A stretch of 64,000 nucleotides of DNA, from NCBI RefSeq assembly GCF_035013185.1, contig NZ_JAYGJO010000001.1, forward strand, positions 356,955-420,954, written 5' to 3'. Position numbers and translations under genes: made by a program. Below are positions 17,557 to 26,388 of this stretch, one piece after another; the stretch's first letter is position 1; each line of letters opens with the position of its first letter. This DNA comes from Acerihabitans sp035013185 (GTDB lineage Bacteria > Pseudomonadota > Gammaproteobacteria > Enterobacterales > Enterobacteriaceae). The notes below the pieces were generated by a model. The model saw only the letters and a program-made list of their open reading frames with translations, searched no databases and had not been told where the DNA came from.

Positions 17557-17638
17557 AGTGTTTTCCTTGATAGTTGCCGAGCAAACCCACCGGCGGAAAT
17601 ACGAATAAAATGACTGTAACCAGTAATCTTGGGGGGCG

Positions 17639-17677
17639 ATAAGACAGAAAGCCTGTGTGGCAATAAGGCTGTCTTAT
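17639..17677. other. Inverted repeat between pxpA and the SDR gene
   Basis: Perfect 9 bp arms ATAAGACAG and CTGTCTTAT enclose 21 bases in the 137 bp gap between pxpA and the SDR gene, inside the putative operon. No T-run follows. It could be a processing or partial termination structure that uncouples levels of the pxp half from the transporter half. Confidence 0.45.
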
Positions 17678-17693
17678 GGGTACCCGCGCATGA

Positions 17694-18461
17694 TCACCTA
17701 TGCTGTGAAATCGGCACGATTTTTACCCCAATCCCTTCAATGTCCTGGCGTAATTGTTTGGCCAGCGCCAGTGCGCCTTGGGTATCGCCATGCAACAGGA
17801 CTGAGGTAACCTGCATATTGAGCACCTCTCCTTCAATGGTTTGCACGGTGCCTTGCGTTAGCAGACGGATGACCCTTTGGCTAACCAGTTGCAGATCGTG
17901 GATCACCGCGCCAGGTAAACCGCGCCTCACCAGCATGCCCTTGCGGTCATAGGCCCGATCCGCCAAGAAGGTGGTCGCGACCCTAAACCCCAGTTCTCGA
18001 GCCATCTGTTCAACGGCATTGCCGGCGGTGGTACTGATGATCAGCGTGGCGTCGAAGGCTTTTACTGCGCTTAACAACGGCAATGCCAGTTGGGCATCCT
18101 CCGCTGCCATATTGCCTAACGCCCCGTGAAAACTCATATGGGTCATCGGGTAATCTGCCGCTCGGGCAAAACCCGCCAGCGCGCCCAGTTGATACGTCAC
18201 ATAATGTGCCAGGGTATCGGTATCGATGTGCATGCGGCGACGGCCAAAACCGAGCAAATCGGGAAAACCCACATGGGCGCCCAAATCAACCTGGAACTGC
18301 TTGGCCAACACCACGCTGTTGGCCATGATAGCCGCGTCACCGGCATGGAAACCGCAGGCGACATTGGCCGAGGAAATTAATGGCATTAACGCGTTATCAT
18401 CCGCGATACGGTAATCGCCAAACCCCTCGCCGAGATCGGCGTTAAGATCGATAATTTTCAT
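17694..18461 (-). CDS. pxpA: 5-oxoprolinase subunit A (LamB/YcsF family)
   Basis: This 255-residue cytoplasmic protein starts with the family hallmark DLNADLGEGFGDYRIADD and contains SANVACGFHAGD near 33, VDLGAHVGFPDLLGFGRR near 60 and the SFHGALGNMAA block near 108. PxpA with PxpB and PxpC forms the prokaryotic ATP-dependent 5-oxoprolinase that opens pyroglutamate to glutamate. The start at 18461 has AAGGAGAA upstream; the longer in-frame extension to 18527 overlaps the preceding gene and is not needed. It follows the carrier-like gene by 10 bp. Confidence 0.93.
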   Translation of the reverse strand: MKIIDLNADLGEGFGDYRIADDNALMPLISSANVACGFHAGDAAIMANSVVLAKQFQVDLGAHVGFPDLLGFGRRRMHIDTDTLAHYVTYQLGALAGFARAADYPMTHMSFHGALGNMAAEDAQLALPLLSAVKAFDATLIISTTAGNAVEQMARELGFRVATTFLADRAYDRKGMLVRRGLPGAVIHDLQLVSQRVIRLLTQGTVQTIEGEVLNMQVTSVLLHGDTQGALALAKQLRQDIEGIGVKIVPISQHR

Positions 18462-18471
18462 CTGGTTCTCC

Positions 18472-18939
18472 TTATTGCCCCTGAGACAGGGCGATGAGTT
18501 CAGTACCGAATTCCACAACGGTGCCATTGGTGACGCACTGCCGCTGCACTATGCCCGATTCCGGGCTATACACCGGCAGCAATAGCTGGCCGATACCGAG
18601 CAAGGCAATCATGTCTCCGGCGCAGATCGTGGCCCCTGTTTTGGCGATCATCTGGTCGTTGAGCGGATGGGTAAACCAGATAATACCCGGCCGTTGTGCC
18701 GTGACAGTTGCCGTGACAGTTGCGGTGACCGTCGCCTGGGCAAGAGGCGTGGCGGCGCTGGCTAGCGCAGCGCCCGCAGGCATCGCCGCAGGGAAAGCTG
18801 TGCTGGTGGACATCACCATGGGTTGCGTGGGATCACAGCGCAGATGTACCCGGTAGTGATGGCCAGCGATTTCAATATCGTGCAAACCAGAACGGTTCAT
18901 CTTCAGCGCAATCTGGCGTAGTTCAGCAATAGCTAACAT
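18472..18939 (-). CDS. Biotin-carboxyl-carrier-like (lipoyl-fold) protein lacking the biotin lysine
   Basis: This 155-residue protein has an AccB-like N-terminus (IAELRQIALKMNRSGLHDIEIAGHHYRVHL), an Ala/Thr/Val-rich linker with three TATV units, and a C-terminal biotinyl/lipoyl-type domain (GIIWFTHPL...IAKTGATICAGDMIALLGIGQLLLPVYSPESGIV). In true BCCPs the hairpin turn reads EAMKM; here the aligned turn is LGIGQL, so no lysine is available for biotin. The gene lies between pxpC and pxpA. BCCP-like genes near pxp genes are known, but no biotin carboxylase subunit is present here. It may be a structural or regulatory subunit. The ATG at 18939 is chosen; GGAGAG lies about 10 bases upstream. Confidence 0.75.
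   Translation of the reverse strand: MLAIAELRQIALKMNRSGLHDIEIAGHHYRVHLRCDPTQPMVMSTSTAFPAAMPAGAALASAATPLAQATVTATVTATVTAQRPGIIWFTHPLNDQMIAKTGATICAGDMIALLGIGQLLLPVYSPESGIVQRQCVTNGTVVEFGTELIALSQGQ
18701..18736. repeat. Three in-frame 12-bp repeats in the carrier-like gene linker
   Basis: GTGACAGTTGCC, GTGACAGTTGCG and GTGACCGTCGCC are consecutive and encode the TATV-type linker repeats on the minus strand. The first two differ at one base. A copy change would alter linker length without a frameshift. Confidence 0.9.
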
Positions 18940-18962
18940 CACATACTCTCCAAAACCCGGGA

Positions 18963-19931
18963 TTAACCTGCATAACGTCGGTGGCAGTCAATTTGCGCGA
19001 TCACTTTTTGCAGATAAGCCTGCTGTTGAGCGTCGGCAACACGGGCTTGTTGATAACTGACCTGAATAAAACGGACCAGGCTGCCGACCGGAATTTGCCC
19101 CAACACCCACATGTCGGCATCGATCACGGTGCCGAATTTGGGATAACCGCCGCTGGGCTGTGCATCGCGCATTTGGATAATTGGCTGGCCGTTGTGTGGT
19201 ATCTGAATCACTCCGGGAACGATGCCGTGCGAACGCATCTCCAGCGGTGCTTTGGCTATCAGCGGCTGACCCGATAAACGGTAGCCATAGCGGTTGCTCT
19301 GTGGCGTAATTTGCCACGCTTGAAGCCAAAATGCCTGGCACGAATCTTCGGTGAAAATACCGTATTCCGCCGCCGGCAACACCCGGATCAGGGGGACCGG
19401 TGTGTCGGCGACACCCAGTCCATACCACGGCGGCATAATGCCGAAATCCACGGGACCGGCCTGTTTAGGTTCGATGGCGTACAGCCGATCGCCCTGGTGT
19501 AAACCTCGCCCCTGGAAGCCGCCAAATTCACCCCGCAGCTGAGTGCTGCGCGAACCCAGCACCGCCGGGACATCGACCCCCCCAGGCAAATGCAAATAGG
19601 CGCGGGTGGTGCGGCGAGAGGCATGCAGCGTCAAACGCTGCCCCTTACGCGCTTGTGCGCTCCACCAGAAAGGCAACATCACATCGTCGAGCATCACCCG
19701 GCCATCATGGCCAGTCACGGCAAAACAGCAGTCGTCCATAAAACGCACTTGGAACGGAAACAGTGGAATTTCAATCGCCGCAGCATTGGGGACATTGCCG
19801 AGCATCGCGTTACCCAATTGCAAGGCCAATGGATCCATCACGCCAGCGGTGCCGACCCCATAGTGCAGGCTGCCGGTGCGCCCGAGATCTTGCACACTGC
19901 TCAGCGGCGTGGTTTTTTCAATCACAATCAT
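18963..19931 (-). CDS. pxpC: 5-oxoprolinase subunit C (biotin-dependent carboxyltransferase-like, KipA)
   Basis: This 322-residue cytoplasmic protein of the KipA/AHS2 family starts KTTPLSSVQDLGRTG, with HYGVGTAGVMDPLALQLGNAMLGN near 23, the hallmark of PxpC and of the urea amidolyase domain. Later blocks are LRGEFGGFQGRGLHQGD near 132 and PSGGYPKFGTVIDAD near 258. Its start overlaps the pxpB stop by 4 bases (ATGA), giving tight translational coupling for the PxpB-PxpC complex. Confidence 0.93.
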   Translation of the reverse strand: MIVIEKTTPLSSVQDLGRTGSLHYGVGTAGVMDPLALQLGNAMLGNVPNAAAIEIPLFPFQVRFMDDCCFAVTGHDGRVMLDDVMLPFWWSAQARKGQRLTLHASRRTTRAYLHLPGGVDVPAVLGSRSTQLRGEFGGFQGRGLHQGDRLYAIEPKQAGPVDFGIMPPWYGLGVADTPVPLIRVLPAAEYGIFTEDSCQAFWLQAWQITPQSNRYGYRLSGQPLIAKAPLEMRSHGIVPGVIQIPHNGQPIIQMRDAQPSGGYPKFGTVIDADMWVLGQIPVGSLVRFIQVSYQQARVADAQQQAYLQKVIAQIDCHRRYAG

Positions 19932-20599
19932 GCGCGCACTCCTACCGCTTTAAATACCACGTTGTCACCCGGCAGCAGGGTGACCGGTGGGCGAGCGCCG
20001 GCATCAAAGAAGATAAAATCCGTATGACCGATGGTATTCCAACCGCTGGGGCCCGCCGAGGCGGAAACCCCGGTTTGTAGTCCGCCGATGGACACGGCGC
20101 CGCCGGGAATGCTCATTAAGGGTGTTTGGCGCCGCGGGGTGGCGATGCGGGGATCCATATTGCCGAGGTAACAATAACCGGGGTGGCTGCCAAGGGCATA
20201 TACCGGATAAAGCGGGGCGCTGTGACAGGCGACCACGTCACTGACACTCAGGCCGCTGTGCTCGGCCACATCAAGCAGATGTGGGCCCAATTCGCCACCA
20301 TAAAACACCGACAGCTCAACCGTTTTTCCCTGTAGTGTCTTACGTTCATCACGTGCCCACTGCACAAGCAGTTGTCTAAACAGCTGTTCTGGTTCTGCAG
20401 GTAGGGTGGTAAATACCAACATCAGATTATTCATGCCGGGTACCGACTCGGCAAGCTCCGGCAGACCGTTGGCATAGTCGGCCAACGCCCATATACGTTG
20501 CTGGTTCTCCAGTCCTAAGGGGCCTGGCGCTTCAAATAATAACGCCCGCGTACCTAACAAGCTCAATTGCGGGGTGTCCCACTGTTGCGCAAGGTCCAT
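19928..20599 (-). CDS. pxpB: 5-oxoprolinase subunit B (KipI family)
   Basis: This 223-residue KipI/AHS1-family protein is the first gene of the operon. The conserved blocks are VPGMNNLMLVF near 54, VFYGGELGPHLLDVAEHSGLS near 103 and the active-site region GSHPGYCYLGNMDPRIATPRR near 137, followed by SIPGGAVSIGGLQTGV. PxpB pairs with PxpC. An ATG at 20599 follows AAGAGGTAACG. A 131 bp gap separates it from the LysR gene on the same strand, which is room for an operon promoter. Confidence 0.93.
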   Translation of the reverse strand: MDLAQQWDTPQLSLLGTRALLFEAPGPLGLENQQRIWALADYANGLPELAESVPGMNNLMLVFTTLPAEPEQLFRQLLVQWARDERKTLQGKTVELSVFYGGELGPHLLDVAEHSGLSVSDVVACHSAPLYPVYALGSHPGYCYLGNMDPRIATPRRQTPLMSIPGGAVSIGGLQTGVSASAGPSGWNTIGHTDFIFFDAGARPPVTLLPGDNVVFKAVGVRA

Positions 20600-20730
20600 C
20601 GTTACCTCTTATCACCCCTGATTATGGCTCAGGGAAGTATTGTGCGTGTTAGCGGCACTGTATCGTGCCGTTTAACCGGTCACTAAGAGGCTTTTGTTGT
20701 GTGGTAATAAGCGTGGCTTATTACCGAGGG

Positions 20731-21651
20731 TTACACCAAGGCCAAGGGGCGGTTATCGGTGGTGCGTTCGGCCATCAACGACAGTAAGATTTTTTTCACT
20801 GCCTGTGCCGGCTGCGACAAGGGAAGATGATCGGATGAACAAAATGACAGCGGTGCCTGAATGCCCGGATTGATGATTTTTGCCATCCAGGCACCGGCGG
20901 GCCCGAGCAGCGCACGTGCGGCAGATTCAGGTAATACGGTCGCGCCATGGCCGCTGGCAACCGCTGCCGTCAGTGTGGTGACGGATTCGATTTCACACAC
21001 CACATGCCCGACCAGGCCACGGGAGCTGAAGGCTTCATCCACCACTTTGCGCATATAGTTGTAAGTCTGCGGCAAAAACAGGTCGTATTTAGCCACCTGT
21101 TCAAGACTGACCGTATTGCCAACCTGTGGGGCCTGAGAACTGTTCACCAGATACAGGTCCTCTTTCATCAAGGAAATAAATGACAGACCGTGAATATCAC
21201 GATTGCCATACAGCACGGCCATGTCCATGCGGCCACTCATGATCAGTTCACTCAGCGTGGTACCAAAATTCTCGTTGTAATAGAGTAAAATGCCCGGGTG
21301 TTGCTGTTTTACGGCCTCAAACAGCGGCAGGGCCAACAAAGAGGCCGCTGTACCTGGCGCCAATCCCACCGACACCGTGCCGGATAACAGCAGCGCCGAG
21401 CCGTCAATCGCGCTTTGCGCTCGCTCACACTGGCGCAAAATCGCCTGGGCATGGGTATAGAGAATTTGCCCGGCATCGGTGGGCGTGACGCCGCGCTTGG
21501 TGCGGATCAGCAACTGCTGCTTGACTTCACTCTCCAGTGTGGCCAACTGCTGACTCAACGCCGGCTGAGCAATATGCAGAATATCAGCCGCCTGCGTCAA
21601 ACTGCCGATATCGACAATTTTCACAAAGTACTTAAGTCGCCTGAGATTCAT
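20731..21651 (-). CDS. LysR-family transcriptional regulator
   Basis: This 306-residue LTTR has an N-terminal winged helix-turn-helix (LRRLKYFVKIVDIGSLTQAADILHIAQPALSQQLATLE, residues 2-42) and an effector-binding domain of about 210 residues. The N-terminus is of the Nac/Cbl-like subgroup. The ATG at 21651 is chosen since the HTH starts there and AAGGAC is upstream; an in-frame extension to 21714 lacks family similarity. It lies upstream of pxpB on the same strand and opposite to the aminotransferase gene, so it could control either unit. Effector not predictable. Confidence 0.88.
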   Translation of the reverse strand: MNLRRLKYFVKIVDIGSLTQAADILHIAQPALSQQLATLESEVKQQLLIRTKRGVTPTDAGQILYTHAQAILRQCERAQSAIDGSALLLSGTVSVGLAPGTAASLLALPLFEAVKQQHPGILLYYNENFGTTLSELIMSGRMDMAVLYGNRDIHGLSFISLMKEDLYLVNSSQAPQVGNTVSLEQVAKYDLFLPQTYNYMRKVVDEAFSSRGLVGHVVCEIESVTTLTAAVASGHGATVLPESAARALLGPAGAWMAKIINPGIQAPLSFCSSDHLPLSQPAQAVKKILLSLMAERTTDNRPLALV

Positions 21652-21942
21652 GATGATGTCCTTGATAACCAATACATACTCATCATTAGCAATTATCAAG
21701 CCAGTCGTCAGCATGTCTCGTTAAAAATCAATATAACCTATTGTAAATAAGTGATTATATAATATTTTCATTAACTTCATCTGGCGGTGCGACGAGCATT
21801 CCTGCACAGCTATGATGCATTTTAGCTATCGCTGACGCCTATCCATAAGCCAACGCGATTGAACCAGAACGAACTCCTCTTAGCGCGATATCCAGACTCT
21901 CCATTACCGTATTTTCAATCCACACCGCATCAGGAGCACGTT

Positions 21943-23151
21943 ATGAGTGCAATCCGTATCGCTTCACGCATTACCCGCATAAAAACCTCACCCAGCAGCA
22001 CGGCGGCCGACCGGGCCAACGCTTTGCGGCGTGAGGGTAAGTCAATTGTTAATCTGGTGACCGGTGAACCCGATTTCGATACACCAGAGGTTATACGCCG
22101 GGCGGCTTGTGCGGCGATAGAGCAGGGGGAAACGCGCTACACGCAAAATAATGGTACACCGATACTGCGCCAGGCTATTGCCGATAAATTTATGCGTGAA
22201 AATCACCTGAGTTTTACCGCAAACAACATTATTGTCACCTGCGGGGCCAAAAGCGCGATTTTTAATGCACTGGCGGCCACCCTTGAACCTGGTGATAAGG
22301 TCCTGATCCCGGCCCCGTACTGGGTCTCTTACCCCGATATGGTCATGGCTTGCGACGGTCAACCCGTGATCATCCCTTGCCAGCAGGAGCATGGGTTTAA
22401 GCTGACGGCTGAGCAACTGCGTGCCGCCATCACGCCAGAGTGTCGTTGGTTATTGTTAAATTCGCCCAGCAATCCAAGTGGTGCGAGTTATTCCGACCAG
22501 GAATTGCGCGCACTGGCTGACGTGTTGATGGAACACCCGACGCTGGCGATCATGACGGATGATATCTACGAGCACATCCGTTTTGACCGCAGCACACCTA
22601 ACCATCTATTGGCGATTGAACCTGGGTTAGCGGATCGCACCTTGGTGGTCAACGGGGTGTCAAAAACCTACGCCATGACCGGCTGGCGGATTGGTTATGC
22701 CGCCGGGCCTGAGGCCTTGATTACCGCCATGGGCACCTTGCAATCTCAGTCCACCAGTAATGCCTGTTCCGTCAGCCAGGCGGCAGCCGTGGCAGCGTTG
22801 AACAGCGGGACCGATTTTATTGAGCAAAGCCGCGAAACCTATCGCCAACGCCGTGATCAGATGGTCGATGCGATCAACAGTATTCCTGGTCTGACCTGCC
22901 AACCACCTGACGGCGCGTTTTATTTGTATGTGAACTGCGCAGGCATGATCGGACGTCAGACCCCGCAGGGCATACGCTTAAATAATGACAATGATGTGGT
23001 GCTCTATTTGCTGGAAAGCGAAGGGGTGGCCGTCGTTCCCGGTGCGGCATACGGCATTTCCCCGTATTTCCGGTTATCCATCGCCACCGATATCGACACC
23101 CTGCTCGAAGGCGCCAACCGCATGGCGCGTGCACTAGCCCAATTGTGTTGA
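21943..23151 (+). CDS. PLP-dependent aminotransferase, class I (aspartate transaminase Ib type)
   Basis: This 402-residue fold-type I aminotransferase has the substrate-binding LVTGEPDFDTP near 40, the cofactor-binding TCGAKSAIFNALAA near 97, SPSNPSGASYS near 170, the DDIYEHI block near 207 and Schiff-base Lys241 in NGVSKTYAMTGWRIGY. The carboxylate-binding arginine is in SPYFRLSIA near 377. ATG at 21943 has CAGGAG upstream; the longer frame to 21859 has no support. It is divergent from the LysR gene and followed by an MFS exporter 27 bp later. It could process glutamate or aspartate from the PxpABC pathway, but this is inference. Confidence 0.9.
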   Translation: MSAIRIASRITRIKTSPSSTAADRANALRREGKSIVNLVTGEPDFDTPEVIRRAACAAIEQGETRYTQNNGTPILRQAIADKFMRENHLSFTANNIIVTCGAKSAIFNALAATLEPGDKVLIPAPYWVSYPDMVMACDGQPVIIPCQQEHGFKLTAEQLRAAITPECRWLLLNSPSNPSGASYSDQELRALADVLMEHPTLAIMTDDIYEHIRFDRSTPNHLLAIEPGLADRTLVVNGVSKTYAMTGWRIGYAAGPEALITAMGTLQSQSTSNACSVSQAAAVAALNSGTDFIEQSRETYRQRRDQMVDAINSIPGLTCQPPDGAFYLYVNCAGMIGRQTPQGIRLNNDNDVVLYLLESEGVAVVPGAAYGISPYFRLSIATDIDTLLEGANRMARALAQLC

Positions 23152-23178
23152 GTCCAGATACGGTATTATCGAGAAAAC

Positions 23179-24711
23179 ATGATGTCTAAAATAGTCCCCC
23201 CTGAGGCGTTAAACTTTCGCCGCGCGCTGTTGGCCATGCTGGGGTTGTCGTTAACGTTAATGTTATCGGCCCTCGACCAAACCGTCATCGGCAATACCAT
23301 GCCCTATATTGTGGCCGATTTGGGTGGCTTTGATTGGTACGCCTGGCTGGCAACCGGTTATCTATTAACCTCGATCGTGACGGTACCCATTTTTGGTCGG
23401 TTAGGGGACTATTTCGGACGCAAGTATTTTGTGATAACCGCCACGCTGGTGTTTACCCTGGCGTCGTTATTGTGTGCTCAAGCAAACGACATGCTGATGT
23501 TGGTACTCTGGCGCGCGTTGCAAGGCATCGGTGGCGGCATGTTGATCGGCACCGCATTTGCGTGCATCCCCGAACTTTTCCCTGAGGTGCGCCGCAGACT
23601 GCGTTGGCAAATTTTGCTCAGTAGTGCATTCAGTGTCGTGAATGCGCTGGGGCCGACGCTCGGTGGCATACTCACCGAACAGTATGGCTGGCGTTCGGTG
23701 TTCTACCTCAATGTGCCTTGTGGTCTACTGGCCTTAGTGATGGCGTGGCGTTATCTACCGTATATTAAGCCATTGCAACAGCACAATATTCAACTTGATT
23801 GGTTGGGCGCGCTATTGGTGATGCTGTTGCTCGGCAGTCTACAGTTAGGCATCACCGGCATGTCAACACACATGAATGAGCTAGGGGTGATAGCGTGGGT
23901 ATTCGCCTCATTACTGTCATTCCTGGGGTTGATCGGCCAGCAAAAACGCGCGGCATCACCGCTATTGCCACCTAGCCTGTTTGTTCCGAGCACCGTGCGA
24001 CAACTGTTTATCCTCTCGACGTTGGCAGGGGCGGTGATGTTTACCTTGCTCTATTTTGCCCCACTGCTGTTCCAAGGAGGTTATGGCTATTCGGCCCAAC
24101 AAGCGGCCTGGTTACTCACCCCGCTAGGGGTCAGTATTACCCTCGGCGCCATCATTAACGGGCGTATCGTGACCCGACTACGCAACCCGGCGCTGCTGCC
24201 GGTATCGGGATTCTTGTTGCTTGCGGCGGCCTGTATTGGACTGGCACTCTGTGGTGCCAGGGCAAGTTTCGTGCAGTTGTTGTTGCTGATGCTGATGTGT
24301 GGCAGCGGGCTCGGTTTTATTTTGCTCAATCTCACCCTCTTTACCCAAACCTTGGCACCACGTGAGCACTTGGGTATCGCCACCGCGCTGTTGCAATCGT
24401 TTCGGTTAGTCGGTGGACTGCTTGGCACGGCGGCTACCAGCTTACTGCTGAATATGCTTTATCACGGGCTATTACGCCAGACCCTGGGCGAAGACGCCGC
24501 AGACCGTTGGTCCGACCCGGGCAAGTTGCTCGGGATGGTGGAAAAAACGGCGACGGGGGAGATGGTTTTTGCGCGTCATGCGTTGATCACCGCCATTGAC
24601 GCCAGCCTGTTTATTTGCGCCGTCATCGCGATGGTTGCGGCAGGCATCACCTACCGCTTATCGAACATTGTGTTAGTGTCGCCGCAGGCATCGCGCCAGC
24701 CGACATCGTGA
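23179..24711 (+). CDS. MFS efflux transporter, DHA2 (14-helix) family
   Basis: This 510-residue inner-membrane protein has 14 predicted hydrophobic helices. The DHA2 markers are LDQTVIGNTMPYIVADLGG near 31, motif A GRLGDYFGRKYF near 72, RALQGIGGGML near 112 and motif C GPTLGGILTEQYGWRSVFYLNVP near 160. EmrB/QacA-type exporters of this group expel hydrophobic drugs or metabolites with H+. No HlyD-type adaptor gene is adjacent, so it probably works alone. It follows the aminotransferase gene closely and may be co-transcribed. Two ATG codons in tandem at 23179 and 23182 leave the exact start open. Confidence 0.9.
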   Translation: MMSKIVPPEALNFRRALLAMLGLSLTLMLSALDQTVIGNTMPYIVADLGGFDWYAWLATGYLLTSIVTVPIFGRLGDYFGRKYFVITATLVFTLASLLCAQANDMLMLVLWRALQGIGGGMLIGTAFACIPELFPEVRRRLRWQILLSSAFSVVNALGPTLGGILTEQYGWRSVFYLNVPCGLLALVMAWRYLPYIKPLQQHNIQLDWLGALLVMLLLGSLQLGITGMSTHMNELGVIAWVFASLLSFLGLIGQQKRAASPLLPPSLFVPSTVRQLFILSTLAGAVMFTLLYFAPLLFQGGYGYSAQQAAWLLTPLGVSITLGAIINGRIVTRLRNPALLPVSGFLLLAAACIGLALCGARASFVQLLLLMLMCGSGLGFILLNLTLFTQTLAPREHLGIATALLQSFRLVGGLLGTAATSLLLNMLYHGLLRQTLGEDAADRWSDPGKLLGMVEKTATGEMVFARHALITAIDASLFICAVIAMVAAGITYRLSNIVLVSPQASRQPTS

Positions 24712-24714
24712 CCA

Positions 24715-25386
24715 TTATTGTGCGACGATCGACACCGCATCGTTATGTTGTCCGTCGGGCGTGGGATCTTTAGCATACAAATCCGCTCGGGTATACACCC
24801 GTCCCCCTGGCGCCACCGTGGCGGCAATCGATTCCAACAGACCTTGGGTGGGGGCTTTTTTACCCTGGATCACCAGCAGCAGCGGCAACAGCAGCACGGC
24901 GGTTAACTGCCCATAAGACAGGTGATGAATCTGGGTGTGCCGCGCATATTGCAGCAACAGAAATGAGCTGCTGATGGCAAATCCCAAGGTCAGGCCGGCA
25001 ATCACTTCCGACACCGAATGGGCATGGATCACCACACGAGAGACGCCCACCGCCAACGCCAGGCCATAACCGCCGGCCACCGCTGCCAGTCGCAGCACAC
25101 GGGGCGCGCGGCTGGTTAAAATCCAGATCATCACCGGCCAGATACTGGCGGATAATGCGGAATGACCACTAAAACCGGTGAAATCCAACCGCCGGCTGCC
25201 GATGCCCCAGCCCATAAAGGCCAGCTTGGACACCACCACTATCGACCCGGCCGTGCCAAACAGCAACAACCACTGCCAGCAAGTACGGCGGGTATCGGCT
25301 TTCCATAATAACAAGATGACAATCAGGGCTGCGCAGGGCAGTAACAGCATGCTATCGCCAAAAAACGTAAGCCAGTGCCAATTCAT
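24715..25386 (-). CDS. PAP2-family membrane phosphatase
   Basis: This is a 223-residue polytopic membrane protein with about six hydrophobic helices. The PAP2 motifs are FSGHSALSASIWP near 100 (PSGH-type) and SRVVIHAHSVSEV near 145 (SRxxxxxHxxxE). The usual N-terminal KxxxxxxRP motif is only partly present (KLAFMGWGIGSRRL). Substrates in the family are lipid phosphates such as undecaprenyl pyrophosphate or phosphatidate. The start at 25386 or an upstream codon at 25446 is uncertain; no clear ribosome-binding site is seen for either. It converges with the MFS gene with 3 bp between stops. Confidence 0.75.
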   Translation of the reverse strand: MNWHWLTFFGDSMLLLPCAALIVILLLWKADTRRTCWQWLLLFGTAGSIVVVSKLAFMGWGIGSRRLDFTGFSGHSALSASIWPVMIWILTSRAPRVLRLAAVAGGYGLALAVGVSRVVIHAHSVSEVIAGLTLGFAISSSFLLLQYARHTQIHHLSYGQLTAVLLLPLLLVIQGKKAPTQGLLESIAATVAPGGRVYTRADLYAKDPTPDGQHNDAVSIVAQ

Positions 25387-25657
25387 CAAAAGCCACTCAT
25401 TAAGTAAAAAAACAGGGGAAGCCAATACCGCGTAAATGGCCCTCAATCGCTCAGTTTACGCAATGTGGGCAGATTGCTCCAGCCTGAATAATCTTAAACC
25501 TGTGATCCTAATCGCAGTAAAAAGTGTGATACAGGCCTATTGGGCCGACTGGCGGTGCGCAAGTGCTGGCGTCAAATTCCCTGGCACACTATAATTGCCG
25601 CGGCATAGGCGCCACACCGGCGCAACCCCTCCATTTTTAGACCAGGCCATTTATTGT

Positions 25658-26299
25658 ATGACTGACAAGCCTCACCAGTGCGTCATAATCGGCATTGCCG
25701 GCGCATCCGCCTCTGGCAAAAGCCTGATTGCCAGCACGCTTTACCAGGAATTACGTGAGCAGGTCGGCGACGAACATATCGGCATCATTCCGGAAGACAG
25801 CTATTATCAGGATCAAAACCACCTGACCATGAGCGAGCGGGTCAAAACCAACTACGATCACCCCAGCTCGATGGATCATGACCTGCTCTACCAGCATTTA
25901 TTGATGCTCAAGGCAGGCCAGGCGATTGAAGTGCCGGTCTACAGTTATGTCGAGCACACTCGCCGGCCGGAAACTGTCCACCTGGCGCCCAAAAAAGTGA
26001 TCATTCTCGAAGGGATCCTACTGTTAACCGATATGCGCTTGCGCGACGAAATGAATTTCTCGATTTTTGTCGATGCCCCGTTGGATATTTGCCTGCTCAG
26101 GCGCATGAAACGCGATGTTAACGAGCGCGGTCGCGCCATGGAATCGGTGATGGAACAATATCGGAAAACGGTACGACCGATGTTTTTGCAATTTATCGAA
26201 CCCTCAAAGCAATATGCCGATATCATCGTGCCGCGCGGGGGCAAAAATCGCATTGCGATCGACATTTTAAAGGCCAAAATCAGTCAATTTTTTGAATAA
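25658..26299 (+). CDS. udk: Uridine/cytidine kinase
   Basis: This 213-residue cytoplasmic kinase is the same length as E. coli Udk and phosphorylates uridine and cytidine to UMP and CMP in pyrimidine salvage. The P-loop is GIAGASASGKS near 13. Other landmarks are PEDSYYQDQNHL near 43, the YDHPSSMDHDLL block near 66, LEGILLLTD near 115 and the RRMKRDVNERGR lid near 148. ATG at 25658 matches the family start; the upstream extension to 25595 is not conserved. It begins the conserved udk-dcd-asmA-yegH block. Confidence 0.97.
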   Translation: MTDKPHQCVIIGIAGASASGKSLIASTLYQELREQVGDEHIGIIPEDSYYQDQNHLTMSERVKTNYDHPSSMDHDLLYQHLLMLKAGQAIEVPVYSYVEHTRRPETVHLAPKKVIILEGILLLTDMRLRDEMNFSIFVDAPLDICLLRRMKRDVNERGRAMESVMEQYRKTVRPMFLQFIEPSKQYADIIVPRGGKNRIAIDILKAKISQFFE

Positions 26300-26388
26300 T
26301 ATCACGGGTAAACGTCAACGGCCTGGGCAAGATGCCAAGGGCGCGATGACCAGAGGCCCATTCCAAAAAAACGCGTATGGAGAATACA

